From: JANOZM01 sp031429355
GTDB taxonomy: Bacteria; Pseudomonadota; Gammaproteobacteria; Burkholderiales; Burkholderiaceae_E
DNA: 64,000 nucleotides
NCBI GenBank assembly: GCA_031429355.1
Contig: JANOZM010000013.1
Location: forward strand, 62,001-126,000
Direction: 5' to 3'
Made by a program: the position numbers and the translations under genes. Shown here piece after piece: positions 32,139 through 41,274 of this stretch (the stretch's first letter is position 1; the number at the start of each line of letters is the position of its first letter). Below the pieces are notes generated by a model. That model saw only the letters and a list, made by a program, of their open reading frames with translations, had not been told where the DNA came from and searched no databases.

Positions 32139-33724
32139 GGTCTATATCCAAATGTGGGGCGGCCCGCTTTACGCAAAGGAGCTGCTAGTTCAGCAAATTC
32201 GCACAACAGTTTTCTAGTGTCGCGCGGATCAATAATTTCTTCGACGCCAAACGCTTCGGCAGTACGAATTGGGGATTGTAATTGCGTTAGTTTGGCTTCT
32301 ATTTCAGCGCGCCTGGCTTGTGGGTCGGGCGCGGCTTGAATCACCGCTTTATAGGCAGCATCCACGCCACCGGCAATAGGCAAGCTGCCCCAATTGGCCG
32401 AAGGCCATGCGTAACGCATAAACATCGAGCTGCCGTTGCGCTGCGATAGAGCGGCCATGCCATACGCTTTGCGAACCATCATGGCGCAATTGGGTACGGT
32501 GCATTGGCGTATAGCTGTAAGGGCCTGTGTACCAAAGCGCATCACGCCCGATTGCTCTGCATCAGGGCCAATTAAAAACCCAGGAATATCGACAAAGTGA
32601 ATTAACGGCAACTGAAAGGTTTGCGCTAGGTCGACAAAACGAACGACCTTGCGTGCGGTATCGGCCGTCCAAGCGCCGCCATAGTGGTAGGGGTCGCTTG
32701 CCAATACGGCGACAGGCCAACCGTTGATGCGGGCGAGACCCGTAACGACGGATTTCCCCCAGCCACTACCGATCTCGAAAAACGTCGAGTCGGTTTCGCT
32801 GCGATCGGCGATGTTTCGATCAACTTCTTTTCGATCAACCACGGCCTCCAATATCGGCCTAACTTTGTAAACACTTCGCGCATTGCGTGGAATTGCCGAA
32901 AGCAAAAACTCTTCGCGTCGATCGACTGTATCGGTAGTTTGATTGCGGGTTGCTAATTGATGAACCGATTGCGGCAAGTACGATAAAAACTGGCGTGCTT
33001 TACTAAACGCTTGTGCTTCGCTACTAACGACGTCATCAACTGTGCCATTGGGTTGATGCACATGCGAGCCACCCAAGCTTTCTTTGTCGATCGTGATGCC
33101 GGTGCGTTCGACCACAGGCGGGCCTGCCGCAAATAATTGCGATGTGCCTTGCACCATTACGCTGTAATGGCTAGCGACCACACGCGCTGCACCCATACCT
33201 GCCACCGAGCCCAGCGCTAGCGCCACTATAGGCACTTCCGATAATGCGTCCAACACTGCGGTAAATTGTTCTACATCGGGGAGGTAAGTGCGTCCCATGG
33301 TTTCTAAGTGTTTAACCGAACCGCCGCCGCCAGTGCCATCGACTAATCGAACCAAAGGCACTTGTAATTTGACAGCTGTTGTTTCGGCGTAAACAAATTT
33401 TTCCATCACGCCACCGTCGTTTGCTCCGCCACGTACAGTAAAGTCGTCACCGGTTACAAAGACCACGCGGCCATTAATAGTGCCGCGCCCGCAAATTACA
33501 TTGCTCGGGCTAAAACTGGCTAGCTCGCCTTGTTCGTTGTATTGCGCGAAGCCGCTAATGCTGCCAACTTCTCTAAATGAATTGACGTCGAGTAATTGGG
33601 CAATACGTTCGCGTACCAGTAACTTGCCAGCGTCTTTATGTCGGGCGACCTTTTCGGGGCCGCCGTGTTCTAGCGCGGCAAGTTTTCGGCGCGCGATGTC
33701 TTCAAGTTCGGGTTGCCAGCTCAT
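32135..33724 (-). CDS. Acyl-CoA carboxylase carboxyltransferase subunit
   Basis: A 529-residue carboxyltransferase of the propionyl-/methylcrotonyl-CoA carboxylase beta type. It starts with the family's usual DIARRKLAALEHGG and KLLVRERIAQLLD. Two crotonase-like halves carry GGANDGGVMEKFVYAE, DGTGGGGSVK, GAARVVASHYSVMVQ and FVDIPGFLIGPDAEQSG. No biotin carboxylase or biotin carrier is encoded nearby, so the partner subunit must lie elsewhere. Specificity is not resolved. The order of the operon is this gene, then DUF2855. Confidence 0.85.
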   Translation of the reverse strand: MSWQPELEDIARRKLAALEHGGPEKVARHKDAGKLLVRERIAQLLDVNSFREVGSISGFAQYNEQGELASFSPSNVICGRGTINGRVVFVTGDDFTVRGGANDGGVMEKFVYAETTAVKLQVPLVRLVDGTGGGGSVKHLETMGRTYLPDVEQFTAVLDALSEVPIVALALGSVAGMGAARVVASHYSVMVQGTSQLFAAGPPVVERTGITIDKESLGGSHVHQPNGTVDDVVSSEAQAFSKARQFLSYLPQSVHQLATRNQTTDTVDRREEFLLSAIPRNARSVYKVRPILEAVVDRKEVDRNIADRSETDSTFFEIGSGWGKSVVTGLARINGWPVAVLASDPYHYGGAWTADTARKVVRFVDLAQTFQLPLIHFVDIPGFLIGPDAEQSGVMRFGTQALTAIRQCTVPNCAMMVRKAYGMAALSQRNGSSMFMRYAWPSANWGSLPIAGGVDAAYKAVIQAAPDPQARRAEIEAKLTQLQSPIRTAEAFGVEEIIDPRDTRKLLCEFAELAAPLRKAGRPTFGYRP

Positions 33725-33748
33725 AATTAATTAAATAGTACTTTGCAA

Positions 33749-34783
33749 TTAGATCGAACCTTTAAGCCCCAAACGATCAATAGTGGCTCGCTCGGCTTCA
33801 AAAGTGTTTTTTGCAAACTTGGTGTAATCCTCGGGGCCCATGTAAATAGCGGGCTGATCAAAGCGTTCCATTAGTTGCAATACCTTCGTATCTTCTAGCG
33901 CTTTTTTGAAAGCGTCATTCAGTGTTTTTACAGTCGCCGCATCCATGCCTTGCGGGCCAGCTACGCCAAAGGGTGAGTCGCTAACGGTTTCGTAGCCTAG
34001 TTCCGTAAGTGTGGGTACGCTGGGCCAACGCCTAGTGCGCTTGCTGCCATATGTGGCTAGCAACCGTAGTGTTTTGGCTTCGACCTGGGGTGCCCATCCG
34101 GTTGAGTCGCTAGCGGCCATAATGTGTCCGCCAATAACTGCGGGCATTAAATCGGCGCTTCCTTTAAACGGTACGCCAGTTACTTTGATGCCCGCGCGTT
34201 GCGCAAATTCTTCGATGGCTAAATGGGGCGAAGTGCCAATGCCAGTGTGTCCGTAAGTTAATTTTTCGGGATTGCTTTTGGCCCAAGCAATTAGGGTTTT
34301 AATATCCGTAAAAGGTGCATCGGGCTTAGTGACCAAACCAAAGGTGTAGCCAGTTAAACAGGTCACGTAAGTAAAATCTTTAATAGGGTCGAACTGACTG
34401 GTTTTTTGCATATGCGGCAAGCGAAAAACGCCCAAGGGCATTTGAGCCAAGGTGTAGCCGTCGGGCTTAGCGTTCTTCATGGAAATAGCTGCAATGGTGC
34501 CGCCACCGCCCGGTTTGTTCTCGACCACAATGGGTTGCCCCAATGTTTTGGATGCAGCTTCGGCAATAACGCGCATGACCTGATCGGTTGGCCCGCCCGG
34601 AGGAAATGCGCAATAAAGGCTAATAGGGCGTTGCGGAAATGCTTGTGCCTGGGCTGTGTGGCTGATTAAAACAGTAGAGGCCACACCGATACTTCCGGCC
34701 AAACTACCTGCTGAACTGCTAATGGCAACTGCTTGCTTGGCAAACTGACGACGACCTTGTCTAAGATTCTGACGGCGATTCAT
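33749..34783 (-). CDS. Bug-type periplasmic solute receptor
   Basis: A 344-residue receptor of the Bug family (tripartite tricarboxylate transporter binding proteins). The preferred ATG 34783 has an AAGGGA site 5 bases upstream; a longer frame starts at 34837. A Tat-like signal (GRRQFAKQ) runs to TAQAQAFP. The mature start FPQRPISLYCAFPPGGPTDQ and the motifs VVENKPGGGGTIAA and PDGYTLAQ are typical of the carboxylate-binding pocket. No TctA/TctB membrane genes adjoin it. The upstream neighbour on this strand is the carboxyltransferase gene on its 3' side, so the ligand may be an organic acid feeding that pathway. Confidence 0.9.
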   Translation of the reverse strand: MNRRQNLRQGRRQFAKQAVAISSSAGSLAGSIGVASTVLISHTAQAQAFPQRPISLYCAFPPGGPTDQVMRVIAEAASKTLGQPIVVENKPGGGGTIAAISMKNAKPDGYTLAQMPLGVFRLPHMQKTSQFDPIKDFTYVTCLTGYTFGLVTKPDAPFTDIKTLIAWAKSNPEKLTYGHTGIGTSPHLAIEEFAQRAGIKVTGVPFKGSADLMPAVIGGHIMAASDSTGWAPQVEAKTLRLLATYGSKRTRRWPSVPTLTELGYETVSDSPFGVAGPQGMDAATVKTLNDAFKKALEDTKVLQLMERFDQPAIYMGPEDYTKFAKNTFEAERATIDRLGLKGSI

Positions 34784-34987
34784 GGAGTCCCTTAAAAAGT
34801 GCAAACTTTGGTTAATGTTCAAACTGGATTTACGCAAACGCGGTTTAATGTGTCACTGACGCCATTATGGGGCAAGAAATGGGCGCTGGCTTCGGGCAAA
34901 ATACAGGCCTAGCATTGCCACGGGCTTCTAAGCCCAAGTTCGTCCCAACTTAGGGTTGCTTGGATCACTACGGAACTTTCTTCCAAT

Positions 34988-35950
34988 ATGAATTCCCCCC
35001 AATCGGGTTTGCCTTCGCAAGTTGCAGCGCAACCTAATTTTCCGCCGTTGTTTGAGTCCACGATTCGGTCATTGCCTTTGCTTGGGCGCGGAAAGGTACG
35101 CGAAAATTACGCGTTAGGCGAAGACCGCTTATTAATGATTACAAGCGATCGTCTTTCGGCTTTCGATGTCATCATGAATGAGCCTATTCCAAACAAGGGG
35201 CGCGTCTTAAATGCAATGGCGCAGTTTTGGTTCGCGCGCTTGGCACATGTAGTACCCAATCATTTAACCGGTATCGATCCGCAAACGGTCGTGTCGGCAG
35301 ACGAGGCTTGGCAAGTTAAGGGCCGAGCAATGGTAGTGAAACGTTTAAAGCCTATTCCTGTCGAAGCGGTCGTGCGTGGTTACCTAATTGGTTCGGGCTG
35401 GAAAGATTATCAGGCGACCGGCTCCGTGTGTGGCATTGCATTACCAAGTGGTTTGCAAATGGCACAACAATTGCCTTCGCCTATTTTTACACCAGCCACA
35501 AAGGCCGATATGGGTGAACACGACGAAAATATTTCATTTAAAAAAATGCAAGAGGCGATTGGTACGCCACTAGCCGAGCACATTAAAGCGGTGTCGTTGC
35601 GCCTTTATGCAGAAGCCAGCGCCTTTGCGTTAACGCGCGGCATTATTATTGCCGATACCAAATTTGAGTTTGGCCTAGATGCCAATAACCAATTGCATTT
35701 AATGGATGAAATTTTAACCGCCGATTCTTCGCGTTTTTGGCCTGCTGCGAGTTACCAAGTTGGTACTTCTCCGCCGTCCTATGACAAACAGTTTGTACGC
35801 GATTATCTTGAAAGCCTTACGACTTGGAATAAGACCGCCCCAGCGCCCGCCTTACCCGCTGCAGTTGTTCAAAAGACTGCAGAAAAATATGAAGAAGCCT
35901 TGCGCGCGTTAACCGGCAAAGGCCTCGAGGCTTCAACAGAAAGATTATAA
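34988..35950 (+). CDS. purC: Phosphoribosylaminoimidazole-succinocarboxamide synthase
   Basis: A 320-residue SAICAR synthetase that joins aspartate to CAIR with ATP in purine synthesis. Motifs: GRGKVRENYALGEDRLLMITSDRLSAFDVIM (about 33-63), VVKRLKPIPVEAVVRGYLIGSGWKDY and LMDEILTADSSRFWP near 238-252. First gene of a tightly packed purC-purE-purK-sua5 run. The upstream Bug gene is divergent, leaving about 200 bases for both promoters. Confidence 0.95.
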   Translation: MNSPQSGLPSQVAAQPNFPPLFESTIRSLPLLGRGKVRENYALGEDRLLMITSDRLSAFDVIMNEPIPNKGRVLNAMAQFWFARLAHVVPNHLTGIDPQTVVSADEAWQVKGRAMVVKRLKPIPVEAVVRGYLIGSGWKDYQATGSVCGIALPSGLQMAQQLPSPIFTPATKADMGEHDENISFKKMQEAIGTPLAEHIKAVSLRLYAEASAFALTRGIIIADTKFEFGLDANNQLHLMDEILTADSSRFWPAASYQVGTSPPSYDKQFVRDYLESLTTWNKTAPAPALPAAVVQKTAEKYEEALRALTGKGLEASTERL

Positions 35951-35951
35951 A

Positions 35952-36485
35952 ATGGCACAAACTAAAGCTGCAAAATTAGTCACTAAGCCTAGTGCCAAAA
36001 GCGCTATTACGGTGGGCGTTGTCATGGGTTCATCTAGCGATTGGGATGTAATGAAAAACGCAGTGGCGATTTTGGAAGAGTTTGGTATTGCTCACGAAGC
36101 TCAAGTGGTTTCTGCGCACCGCATGCCAGATGACCTGTTTACTTATGCCGAGCAAGCGCAAGAACGCGGCCTGCGTGCGATTATTGCAGGGGCGGGCGGT
36201 GCTGCTCATTTGCCCGGCATGTTGGCTGCTAAAACGATCGTTCCAGTATTTGGTGTGCCGGTACCTTCGCGCCATTTAAACGGACAAGATTCGTTACTTT
36301 CGATTGTGCAAATGCCCAAAGGTGTCCCGGTTGCTACGTTTGCAATTGGCGATGCCGGCGCTGCCAATGCAGCGTTACACGTGATTGCTAATTTAGCAAC
36401 TACGGATGAAAAGCTAGCTAAAAAATTAGTAGCGTTTCGTACGAAGCAAACCGAAGCTGCACGTGTCATGAAGTTGAACAAATAA
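35952..36485 (+). CDS. purE: N5-CAIR mutase
   Basis: A 177-residue class I PurE, which moves the carboxyl group of N5-CAIR to CAIR. The signature is complete: GVVMGSSSDWDVM (about 22-34), QVVSAHRMPDD and AIIAGAGGAAHLPGMLAA. The gene begins 1 base after the purC stop and is followed 1 base later by purK, giving the substrate-channelling gene order. The first 20 residues are a lysine-rich extension. Confidence 0.95.
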   Translation: MAQTKAAKLVTKPSAKSAITVGVVMGSSSDWDVMKNAVAILEEFGIAHEAQVVSAHRMPDDLFTYAEQAQERGLRAIIAGAGGAAHLPGMLAAKTIVPVFGVPVPSRHLNGQDSLLSIVQMPKGVPVATFAIGDAGAANAALHVIANLATTDEKLAKKLVAFRTKQTEAARVMKLNK

Positions 36486-36486
36486 T

Positions 36487-37719
36487 TTGAACAACAGCCC
36501 GTCAATGCAAACTTCATCATCTACATCTAACACCGTATTGTCGACTTCTAACTTAGCGACTACGAGCTTACCAGCGGGCTTGCCACTACCACCCGGTTCG
36601 TGGTTGGGCATGTTGGGCGGCGGACAATTAGGGCGACTGTTTTGTATGGAAGCGCATGCCTTGGGATACAAAGTATGCGTTGTTGATCCGGATAAAAATA
36701 GCCCCGCTGGAAATATTGCGGATAAACATATTTGCGCCGACTATTTAGACGACGCAGCATTAACCGAATTAGCGCGTTTGTGCCCTGCAATCACAACCGA
36801 ATTCGAAAATGTACCAGCTGCCGCTTTAGAACGCTTGGCCAAAAAACGCTTTGTTAGCCCCTCAGCCGCATGCGTGGCAATTGCTCAAGATCGCATTGCC
36901 GAAAAGAAATTTTTTAATGGTGCTGGCATTGCAACGGCACCTTATGCTGCCATTGAATCGGCCAATATAATTCCTTCGCTCGACTTAATCATGTATCCAG
37001 GCATTCTTAAAACAGCACGCATGGGTTACGACGGGAAAGGGCAAGTGCGTGTTGCTAGTCGCTTAGAACTCGCCATGGCCTGGGCCAACTTAAAGCAAGT
37101 GCCTTGTGTAGTAGAAAAACGTTTAGACCTAGCCAAAGAATTGTCGGTGGTCGTAGTTCGTGGTGCGGATGCGCAGACGGTTGCCTACCCACCTTCAGAA
37201 AATATTCATGTTGATGGAATTTTGGCGCGCTCGATGCATCCGGCGCAAGTAGATGCAACTTTGGCGACGAAGGCGGTTGATAGTGCCAGAGCTTTGGCTA
37301 ATGCAATGCAGTATGTTGGCGTTTTGTGCATCGAGTTTTTTGTATTGGGCGATGGCAGCTTAGTCGTTAACGAAATGGCACCACGTCCACATAATTCCGG
37401 ACATTACTCCATCGACGCTTGCTATTGTTCGCAGTTTGAACAACAGGTAAGAGCAATGGCGGGTTTACCGCTAGGTAGCACAGAACTACATAGCCCCGCT
37501 GTTATGTTGAACATTTTAGGCGACGCTTGGGCCAATGGCGAACCTGATTGGGCTTTTGTCTTACGCAACCCCAATGCCAAGTTGCATTTGTATGGCAAGG
37601 AGTCTGCACGACCAGGCCGAAAGATGGGGCACATTACTGTGGTCGGTGTTGATGCTCAACAAGTTGCTGACGCAATCGCGCTGCACTTAAAACTTGCGCA
37701 AGTGAACGCTCAACAATGA
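36487..37719 (+). CDS. purK: N5-CAIR synthetase (ATP-grasp)
   Basis: A 410-residue PurK that carboxylates AIR to N5-CAIR with ATP and bicarbonate. The family region begins at LPPGSWLGMLGGGQLGRLFCMEAHALGY (about 35-62); later ATP-grasp features are GYDGKGQVRV, VEKRLDLAKELSVVVVRG and VNEMAPRPHNSGHYSIDAC. About 35 Ser/Thr-rich residues precede the core, and the first codon is TTG; ATG 36505 is an alternative, so the true start is uncertain. The stop overlaps the next gene's ATG. Confidence 0.9.
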   Translation: MNNSPSMQTSSSTSNTVLSTSNLATTSLPAGLPLPPGSWLGMLGGGQLGRLFCMEAHALGYKVCVVDPDKNSPAGNIADKHICADYLDDAALTELARLCPAITTEFENVPAAALERLAKKRFVSPSAACVAIAQDRIAEKKFFNGAGIATAPYAAIESANIIPSLDLIMYPGILKTARMGYDGKGQVRVASRLELAMAWANLKQVPCVVEKRLDLAKELSVVVVRGADAQTVAYPPSENIHVDGILARSMHPAQVDATLATKAVDSARALANAMQYVGVLCIEFFVLGDGSLVVNEMAPRPHNSGHYSIDACYCSQFEQQVRAMAGLPLGSTELHSPAVMLNILGDAWANGEPDWAFVLRNPNAKLHLYGKESARPGRKMGHITVVGVDAQQVADAIALHLKLAQVNAQQ

Positions 37720-38741
37720 TTGTTGTCCCAAGTCTCGAATCAGTTAACCAATGCGCCAGTACTCTGTTGGCAGGCGAATTGCTCGGCTTGCCGACCGAGA
37801 CGGTCTACGGTTTAGCGGCTGATGCAAGTAACTGTCAAGCCGTTGCGAGAATTTATAGTACCAAGGGGCGACCGGCTGATCATCCTTTAATCGTGCATGT
37901 TAGTGGTTCACTTGCTGCGCAATTTTGGATTGATGCGAAAAAAACAAGCGCTGAAACTCAGGTGCAAATTCAAACATTGATGCAGCAGTTTTGGCCCGGT
38001 CCGTTAACATTAATTGTGAACCGCGCACCCGATGCGCCAGCTTTTGCTTGTGCCAACGAAACGACTGTTGGCTTGCGTTGCCCCAGCCATCCAGCCGCGC
38101 AATTGTTGTTGCAGAAATTCGAATTAATGGGTGGTAAAGGTGTAGCAGCACCATCGGCTAATAAGTTTGGAAAAATTAGCCCAACATCTGCACAACATGT
38201 TTTAGATGATCTAGGTGCGCAGTGTCCGCTTACTTTAGATGGCGGTGAATGCGAGTTCGGCATCGAATCGACTATCGTTGATGTGTCGAGCGGTACACCT
38301 CGAGTGCTCCGACTAGGTTCAATTTCAATCGAACAAATAAATCAAGCCTTAGATTTGCAAATCGAATTTGATGTTGGTAATTCAACTGTACCGAAAGTCT
38401 CGGGTTCGCTTGCGGCGCACTATGCACCTACGACGCCTTTAGAGTTAGTGGGTAGTGGCTCACTTATTTTTAGGGCAGGAACCATTGCTGAATTAGGTGA
38501 CCAAGCAGGCGTTCTGGCAATGCGCCCAAAACCCGAACCGTTAAAGTTGCGTGCCAATTTGCATTGGGTTCAAGTGGCTGCTGAACCTAAAGCTTATGCG
38601 CACAGTTTGTATTCCAGTCTGCGTGCGTTAGATCAATTAAACCTAGATCGACTTTTAGTAGAGCTACCACCTAGTGAACCGAATTGGTTGGCGGTGCTAG
38701 ATCGTTTAAAACGCAGTGCTGCAGGGGCGGGCATGCGTTAG
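37716..38741 (+). CDS. Threonylcarbamoyl-AMP synthase
   Basis: A 341-residue Sua5/YwlC-type enzyme. It makes threonylcarbamoyl-AMP for the t6A modification at position 37 of ANN-decoding tRNAs. The YrdC core carries LGLPTETVYGLAADA (about 23-37), YSTKGRPADHPLIVHV and VGLRCPSHP. The extra C-terminal domain (about 230-340) marks the Sua5 rather than the short TsaC form. It overlaps purK by 4 nt (ATGA), so it is part of the purine operon. Confidence 0.9.
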   Translation: MIVVPSLESVNQCASTLLAGELLGLPTETVYGLAADASNCQAVARIYSTKGRPADHPLIVHVSGSLAAQFWIDAKKTSAETQVQIQTLMQQFWPGPLTLIVNRAPDAPAFACANETTVGLRCPSHPAAQLLLQKFELMGGKGVAAPSANKFGKISPTSAQHVLDDLGAQCPLTLDGGECEFGIESTIVDVSSGTPRVLRLGSISIEQINQALDLQIEFDVGNSTVPKVSGSLAAHYAPTTPLELVGSGSLIFRAGTIAELGDQAGVLAMRPKPEPLKLRANLHWVQVAAEPKAYAHSLYSSLRALDQLNLDRLLVELPPSEPNWLAVLDRLKRSAAGAGMR

Positions 38742-38778
38742 GCCTTGAAATTAAAATTTAAAATAACGGAGAGACCAC

Positions 38779-39816
38779 ATGACTAAATTAAATAACCAGC
38801 CGAGCCACTATAAGGCAACTGGTTTGCGCAAATCGCTGTTACTTGCCGCCGCTAGCGTTGGTTTAGTCGGTTTGACCGCGTTGTTATCCCCAAGCGTTCA
38901 AGCCCAAACCGTTGGCACCTATCCCAACAAACCTATCCGTATCATTATTGGCTTTCCTGCTGGTGGCCCATTAGATCAACACGCTCGTTTGCTTTCGACT
39001 CGTCTAGAGCAGTTGTTGGGCACGCAAGTTGTTGTTGATTATCGCGCCGGTGCGGGTGGCGCAATTGGTGCCGAGGCCGTCGCGCGGGCTGCGCCTGATG
39101 GGTACACTCTGTTGCTAGCGAACACCGGAACAATGGTGATTAACCCAGCGTTGTATCCTAAGCTGCCGTACAACATGAGCACAGATTTAGTGGCCGTTGC
39201 ACGCACTGCACAGCAGCCCCTAGCGTTTCTTGTGCATCCGTCGGTGCCAGCCAATACATTAACCGAGTTCGTTGCCTATGCAAAAAAGAATCCAGGCAAA
39301 CTTAATTATGGTTCAGCAGGTAACGGTGGCATTTCGCACTTAGTGCCCGAAATGTTTAAAAAAGAATCTTCTATATTTATGGTGCACATTCCGTATCGCG
39401 GCAGTGCACCCGCTTTTACCGATTTAATAGCGGGCCAGGTGCAATTTATGGCCGAGTCGATCCCCGCAGCAACTCAGTATGTGAAACAAGGCAAAGTGAA
39501 GGCGCTTGCGGTCACTAGTGCCCAACGCAATCAAGCGTTGCCAGATACCCAAACCGTCATAGAGGCTGGCTTTAAGGGCTTTGAAGTGGTTGGCTTCTAC
39601 GGATTTTTAGCGCCCGCAAAAACGCCAAAAGAGATACTAAACAAACTGTCTGAGGCATTTCAAAAAACCTTGGAGACACCTGAGATTCGCTCACGCATGA
39701 TTACGCAAGGTGCCGACCCTTCGTTTTTAAATTCGGATCAGTTTGCGAAATTTTTGCGCGATGAAACCCCAAAGTGGAACAAGGCGGTTAAAGACTCTGG
39801 CGCGAAAGTCGACTAG
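38779..39816 (+). CDS. Bug-type periplasmic solute receptor
   Basis: A 345-residue Bug receptor with a hydrophobic signal peptide at about 18-41 (cut near VQAQ). Family motifs: YPNKPIRIIIGFPAGGPLDQ, VVVDYRAGAGGAIGAEAVARAAPDGYTLL and IPYRGSAPAFTDLIAGQVQFM. Ribosome binding site GGAGAG lies 5-6 bases before the ATG. It follows the sua5 gene by 37 bases and may be co-transcribed with the purine operon. Ligand is unknown. Confidence 0.9.
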   Translation: MTKLNNQPSHYKATGLRKSLLLAAASVGLVGLTALLSPSVQAQTVGTYPNKPIRIIIGFPAGGPLDQHARLLSTRLEQLLGTQVVVDYRAGAGGAIGAEAVARAAPDGYTLLLANTGTMVINPALYPKLPYNMSTDLVAVARTAQQPLAFLVHPSVPANTLTEFVAYAKKNPGKLNYGSAGNGGISHLVPEMFKKESSIFMVHIPYRGSAPAFTDLIAGQVQFMAESIPAATQYVKQGKVKALAVTSAQRNQALPDTQTVIEAGFKGFEVVGFYGFLAPAKTPKEILNKLSEAFQKTLETPEIRSRMITQGADPSFLNSDQFAKFLRDETPKWNKAVKDSGAKVD

Positions 39817-39822
39817 GCTAGC

Positions 39823-39860
39823 TTGGTGAAAGCTAAAGTTACTGATTTGACTTTCACCAA
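39823..39860. terminator. Inverted repeat between convergent genes
   Basis: TTGGTGAAAG (39823-39832) and CTTTCACCAA (39851-39860) are perfect 10-bp inverted arms with an 18-base spacer, centred between the ends of the Bug gene and the convergent DUF1501 gene. Such placement suits a bidirectional terminator, although no T-run follows. It might also be a factor-binding repeat. Confidence 0.45.
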
Positions 39861-39865
39861 TTGAT

Positions 39866-41245
39866 TTAGCTCAGTATTCCTAAATCCGCATTAGCAAACC
39901 GACTGAGTCCCGGAAATATCGTTGGCATTTCTGTAGCCGACACGCCAAACCAGCGCGCCAAACTAGCTGCGTATTGATCAACCGACGTGGTGGGAATCCA
40001 AATACCTTGATTGCCCACATCGTCGGGTCCGCCAATAGCTAAATTGGGAAATGTACCGTACAGCTGTCCACCTTTAACGGCACCGCCCACAACCATATGG
40101 TGGCTACCCCAACCGTGATCCGAACCTTTGCCATTGCTCGCTAAGTTACGACCAAAATCTGAACCTGTAAATAAGGTGACTTTGTCGGCGATACCCATTT
40201 GTACTGTGGCATCATAAAACGCGGCCACCGAGTTACTAATTTCTTCTAGCAATTGTTGTTGACGTTGCGGTTGATCATCACCGTGCGTATCAAAACCGCC
40301 AATCGAAACAAACAGCGTTTGACGCTTTAGACCAAGCGCTTGGCGCGACGCAATTAGGCGAGCGGCCATCTTTAGTTGATTGCCTAAATTATTGCCGGGA
40401 AACGGTGTCGTAAAGGTTTGTGTTGCAATTGCCTTTGCGAAACTCTCTTGAGCTGTTACCGAACGATTCATAGTGGCAACCCACTCACGTTCGAGCAAAT
40501 GATTACGCGGTGCACTACGCATTTCGTTTATCGCAATCGAAATCGGATCACTGCCCGATGCGGGTTTGAAGAAGTCGAAACCAAATTTTCCGTTAGGCGA
40601 AACTTTATAGGCTTGTAAGTTTGCGCCATTGCCCCAAGTAGTGTTTCCGCTTAGCGACATGGTGCTGGCTGTACGATTGGAGTTCATGCTTTGAAGTAAA
40701 TCTACTAGGCGGCCGCCCCAGCCCGTGCGTGGCCCGTCCAAGATAGAGCTTTGCCATTGCACTTGCTGATCGCTGTGCGAAAACAAATTTGGGGGTAACG
40801 GCACTGAACGGCTATCCCATTGGGCTTTGCTGGTCGGCGCCGCTAGGGGCCCAACATTGGCAACAACTGCGGCTTTACCATTATTAAAAACTTTTTGTAT
40901 TGCACTCATGGCTGGGTGTAGACCCAACTTTAATGCGCCGGTATTTGCAGTAGGTATGGCAAGAATTTGCTTCTTTTGAATCAATAGTGGCCCGCGTTTA
41001 GCGGCGTATACAGCGTGTTGCGCGTCATCTAAAGGGATGATCATATTGTTGCTGTCGTTACCACCATACATAAACAAGCAAACCAAGGCTCGGTAGTCCT
41101 CCCCAACCGGTGCGGCTTGCGCCCAGGAGCTTGTAGACACTGCATCGGCTGCTGCCGCTGCAATTTTTTCTAAATCAAAACAAGCGGCTGCACCTGCACC
41201 CAACAGTAAACGGCGGCGCATCGCTGAATTTTTTAAGTTATCCAT
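39866..41245 (-). CDS. DUF1501 family exported protein
   Basis: A 459-residue DUF1501 protein (sulfatase-like fold). A Tat-type start (MRRRLLLGAGAAA at about 9-21) indicates export. Conserved stretches: LVCLFMYGGNDSNNMIIP, LFSHSDQQVQWQSS, FVSIGGFDTHGDDQP and LFTGSDFGRNLASNG...DHGWGSHHMVVGG, which hold the metal-type histidines and aspartates of the alkaline-phosphatase superfamily. It follows a DUF1800 gene by 29 bases, the standard pairing. The activity of the pair is not known. Confidence 0.85.
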   Translation of the reverse strand: MDNLKNSAMRRRLLLGAGAAACFDLEKIAAAAADAVSTSSWAQAAPVGEDYRALVCLFMYGGNDSNNMIIPLDDAQHAVYAAKRGPLLIQKKQILAIPTANTGALKLGLHPAMSAIQKVFNNGKAAVVANVGPLAAPTSKAQWDSRSVPLPPNLFSHSDQQVQWQSSILDGPRTGWGGRLVDLLQSMNSNRTASTMSLSGNTTWGNGANLQAYKVSPNGKFGFDFFKPASGSDPISIAINEMRSAPRNHLLEREWVATMNRSVTAQESFAKAIATQTFTTPFPGNNLGNQLKMAARLIASRQALGLKRQTLFVSIGGFDTHGDDQPQRQQQLLEEISNSVAAFYDATVQMGIADKVTLFTGSDFGRNLASNGKGSDHGWGSHHMVVGGAVKGGQLYGTFPNLAIGGPDDVGNQGIWIPTTSVDQYAASLARWFGVSATEMPTIFPGLSRFANADLGILS

Positions 41246-41274
41246 TTTGAAATTTTTCTGTAGATTGTTTTGGT

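Noticed and set aside
34838..34987. Purine riboswitch or PurR box upstream of purC
   Set aside because: I searched the divergent region by eye and found neither a convincing PurR palindrome nor riboswitch-like conserved loops.
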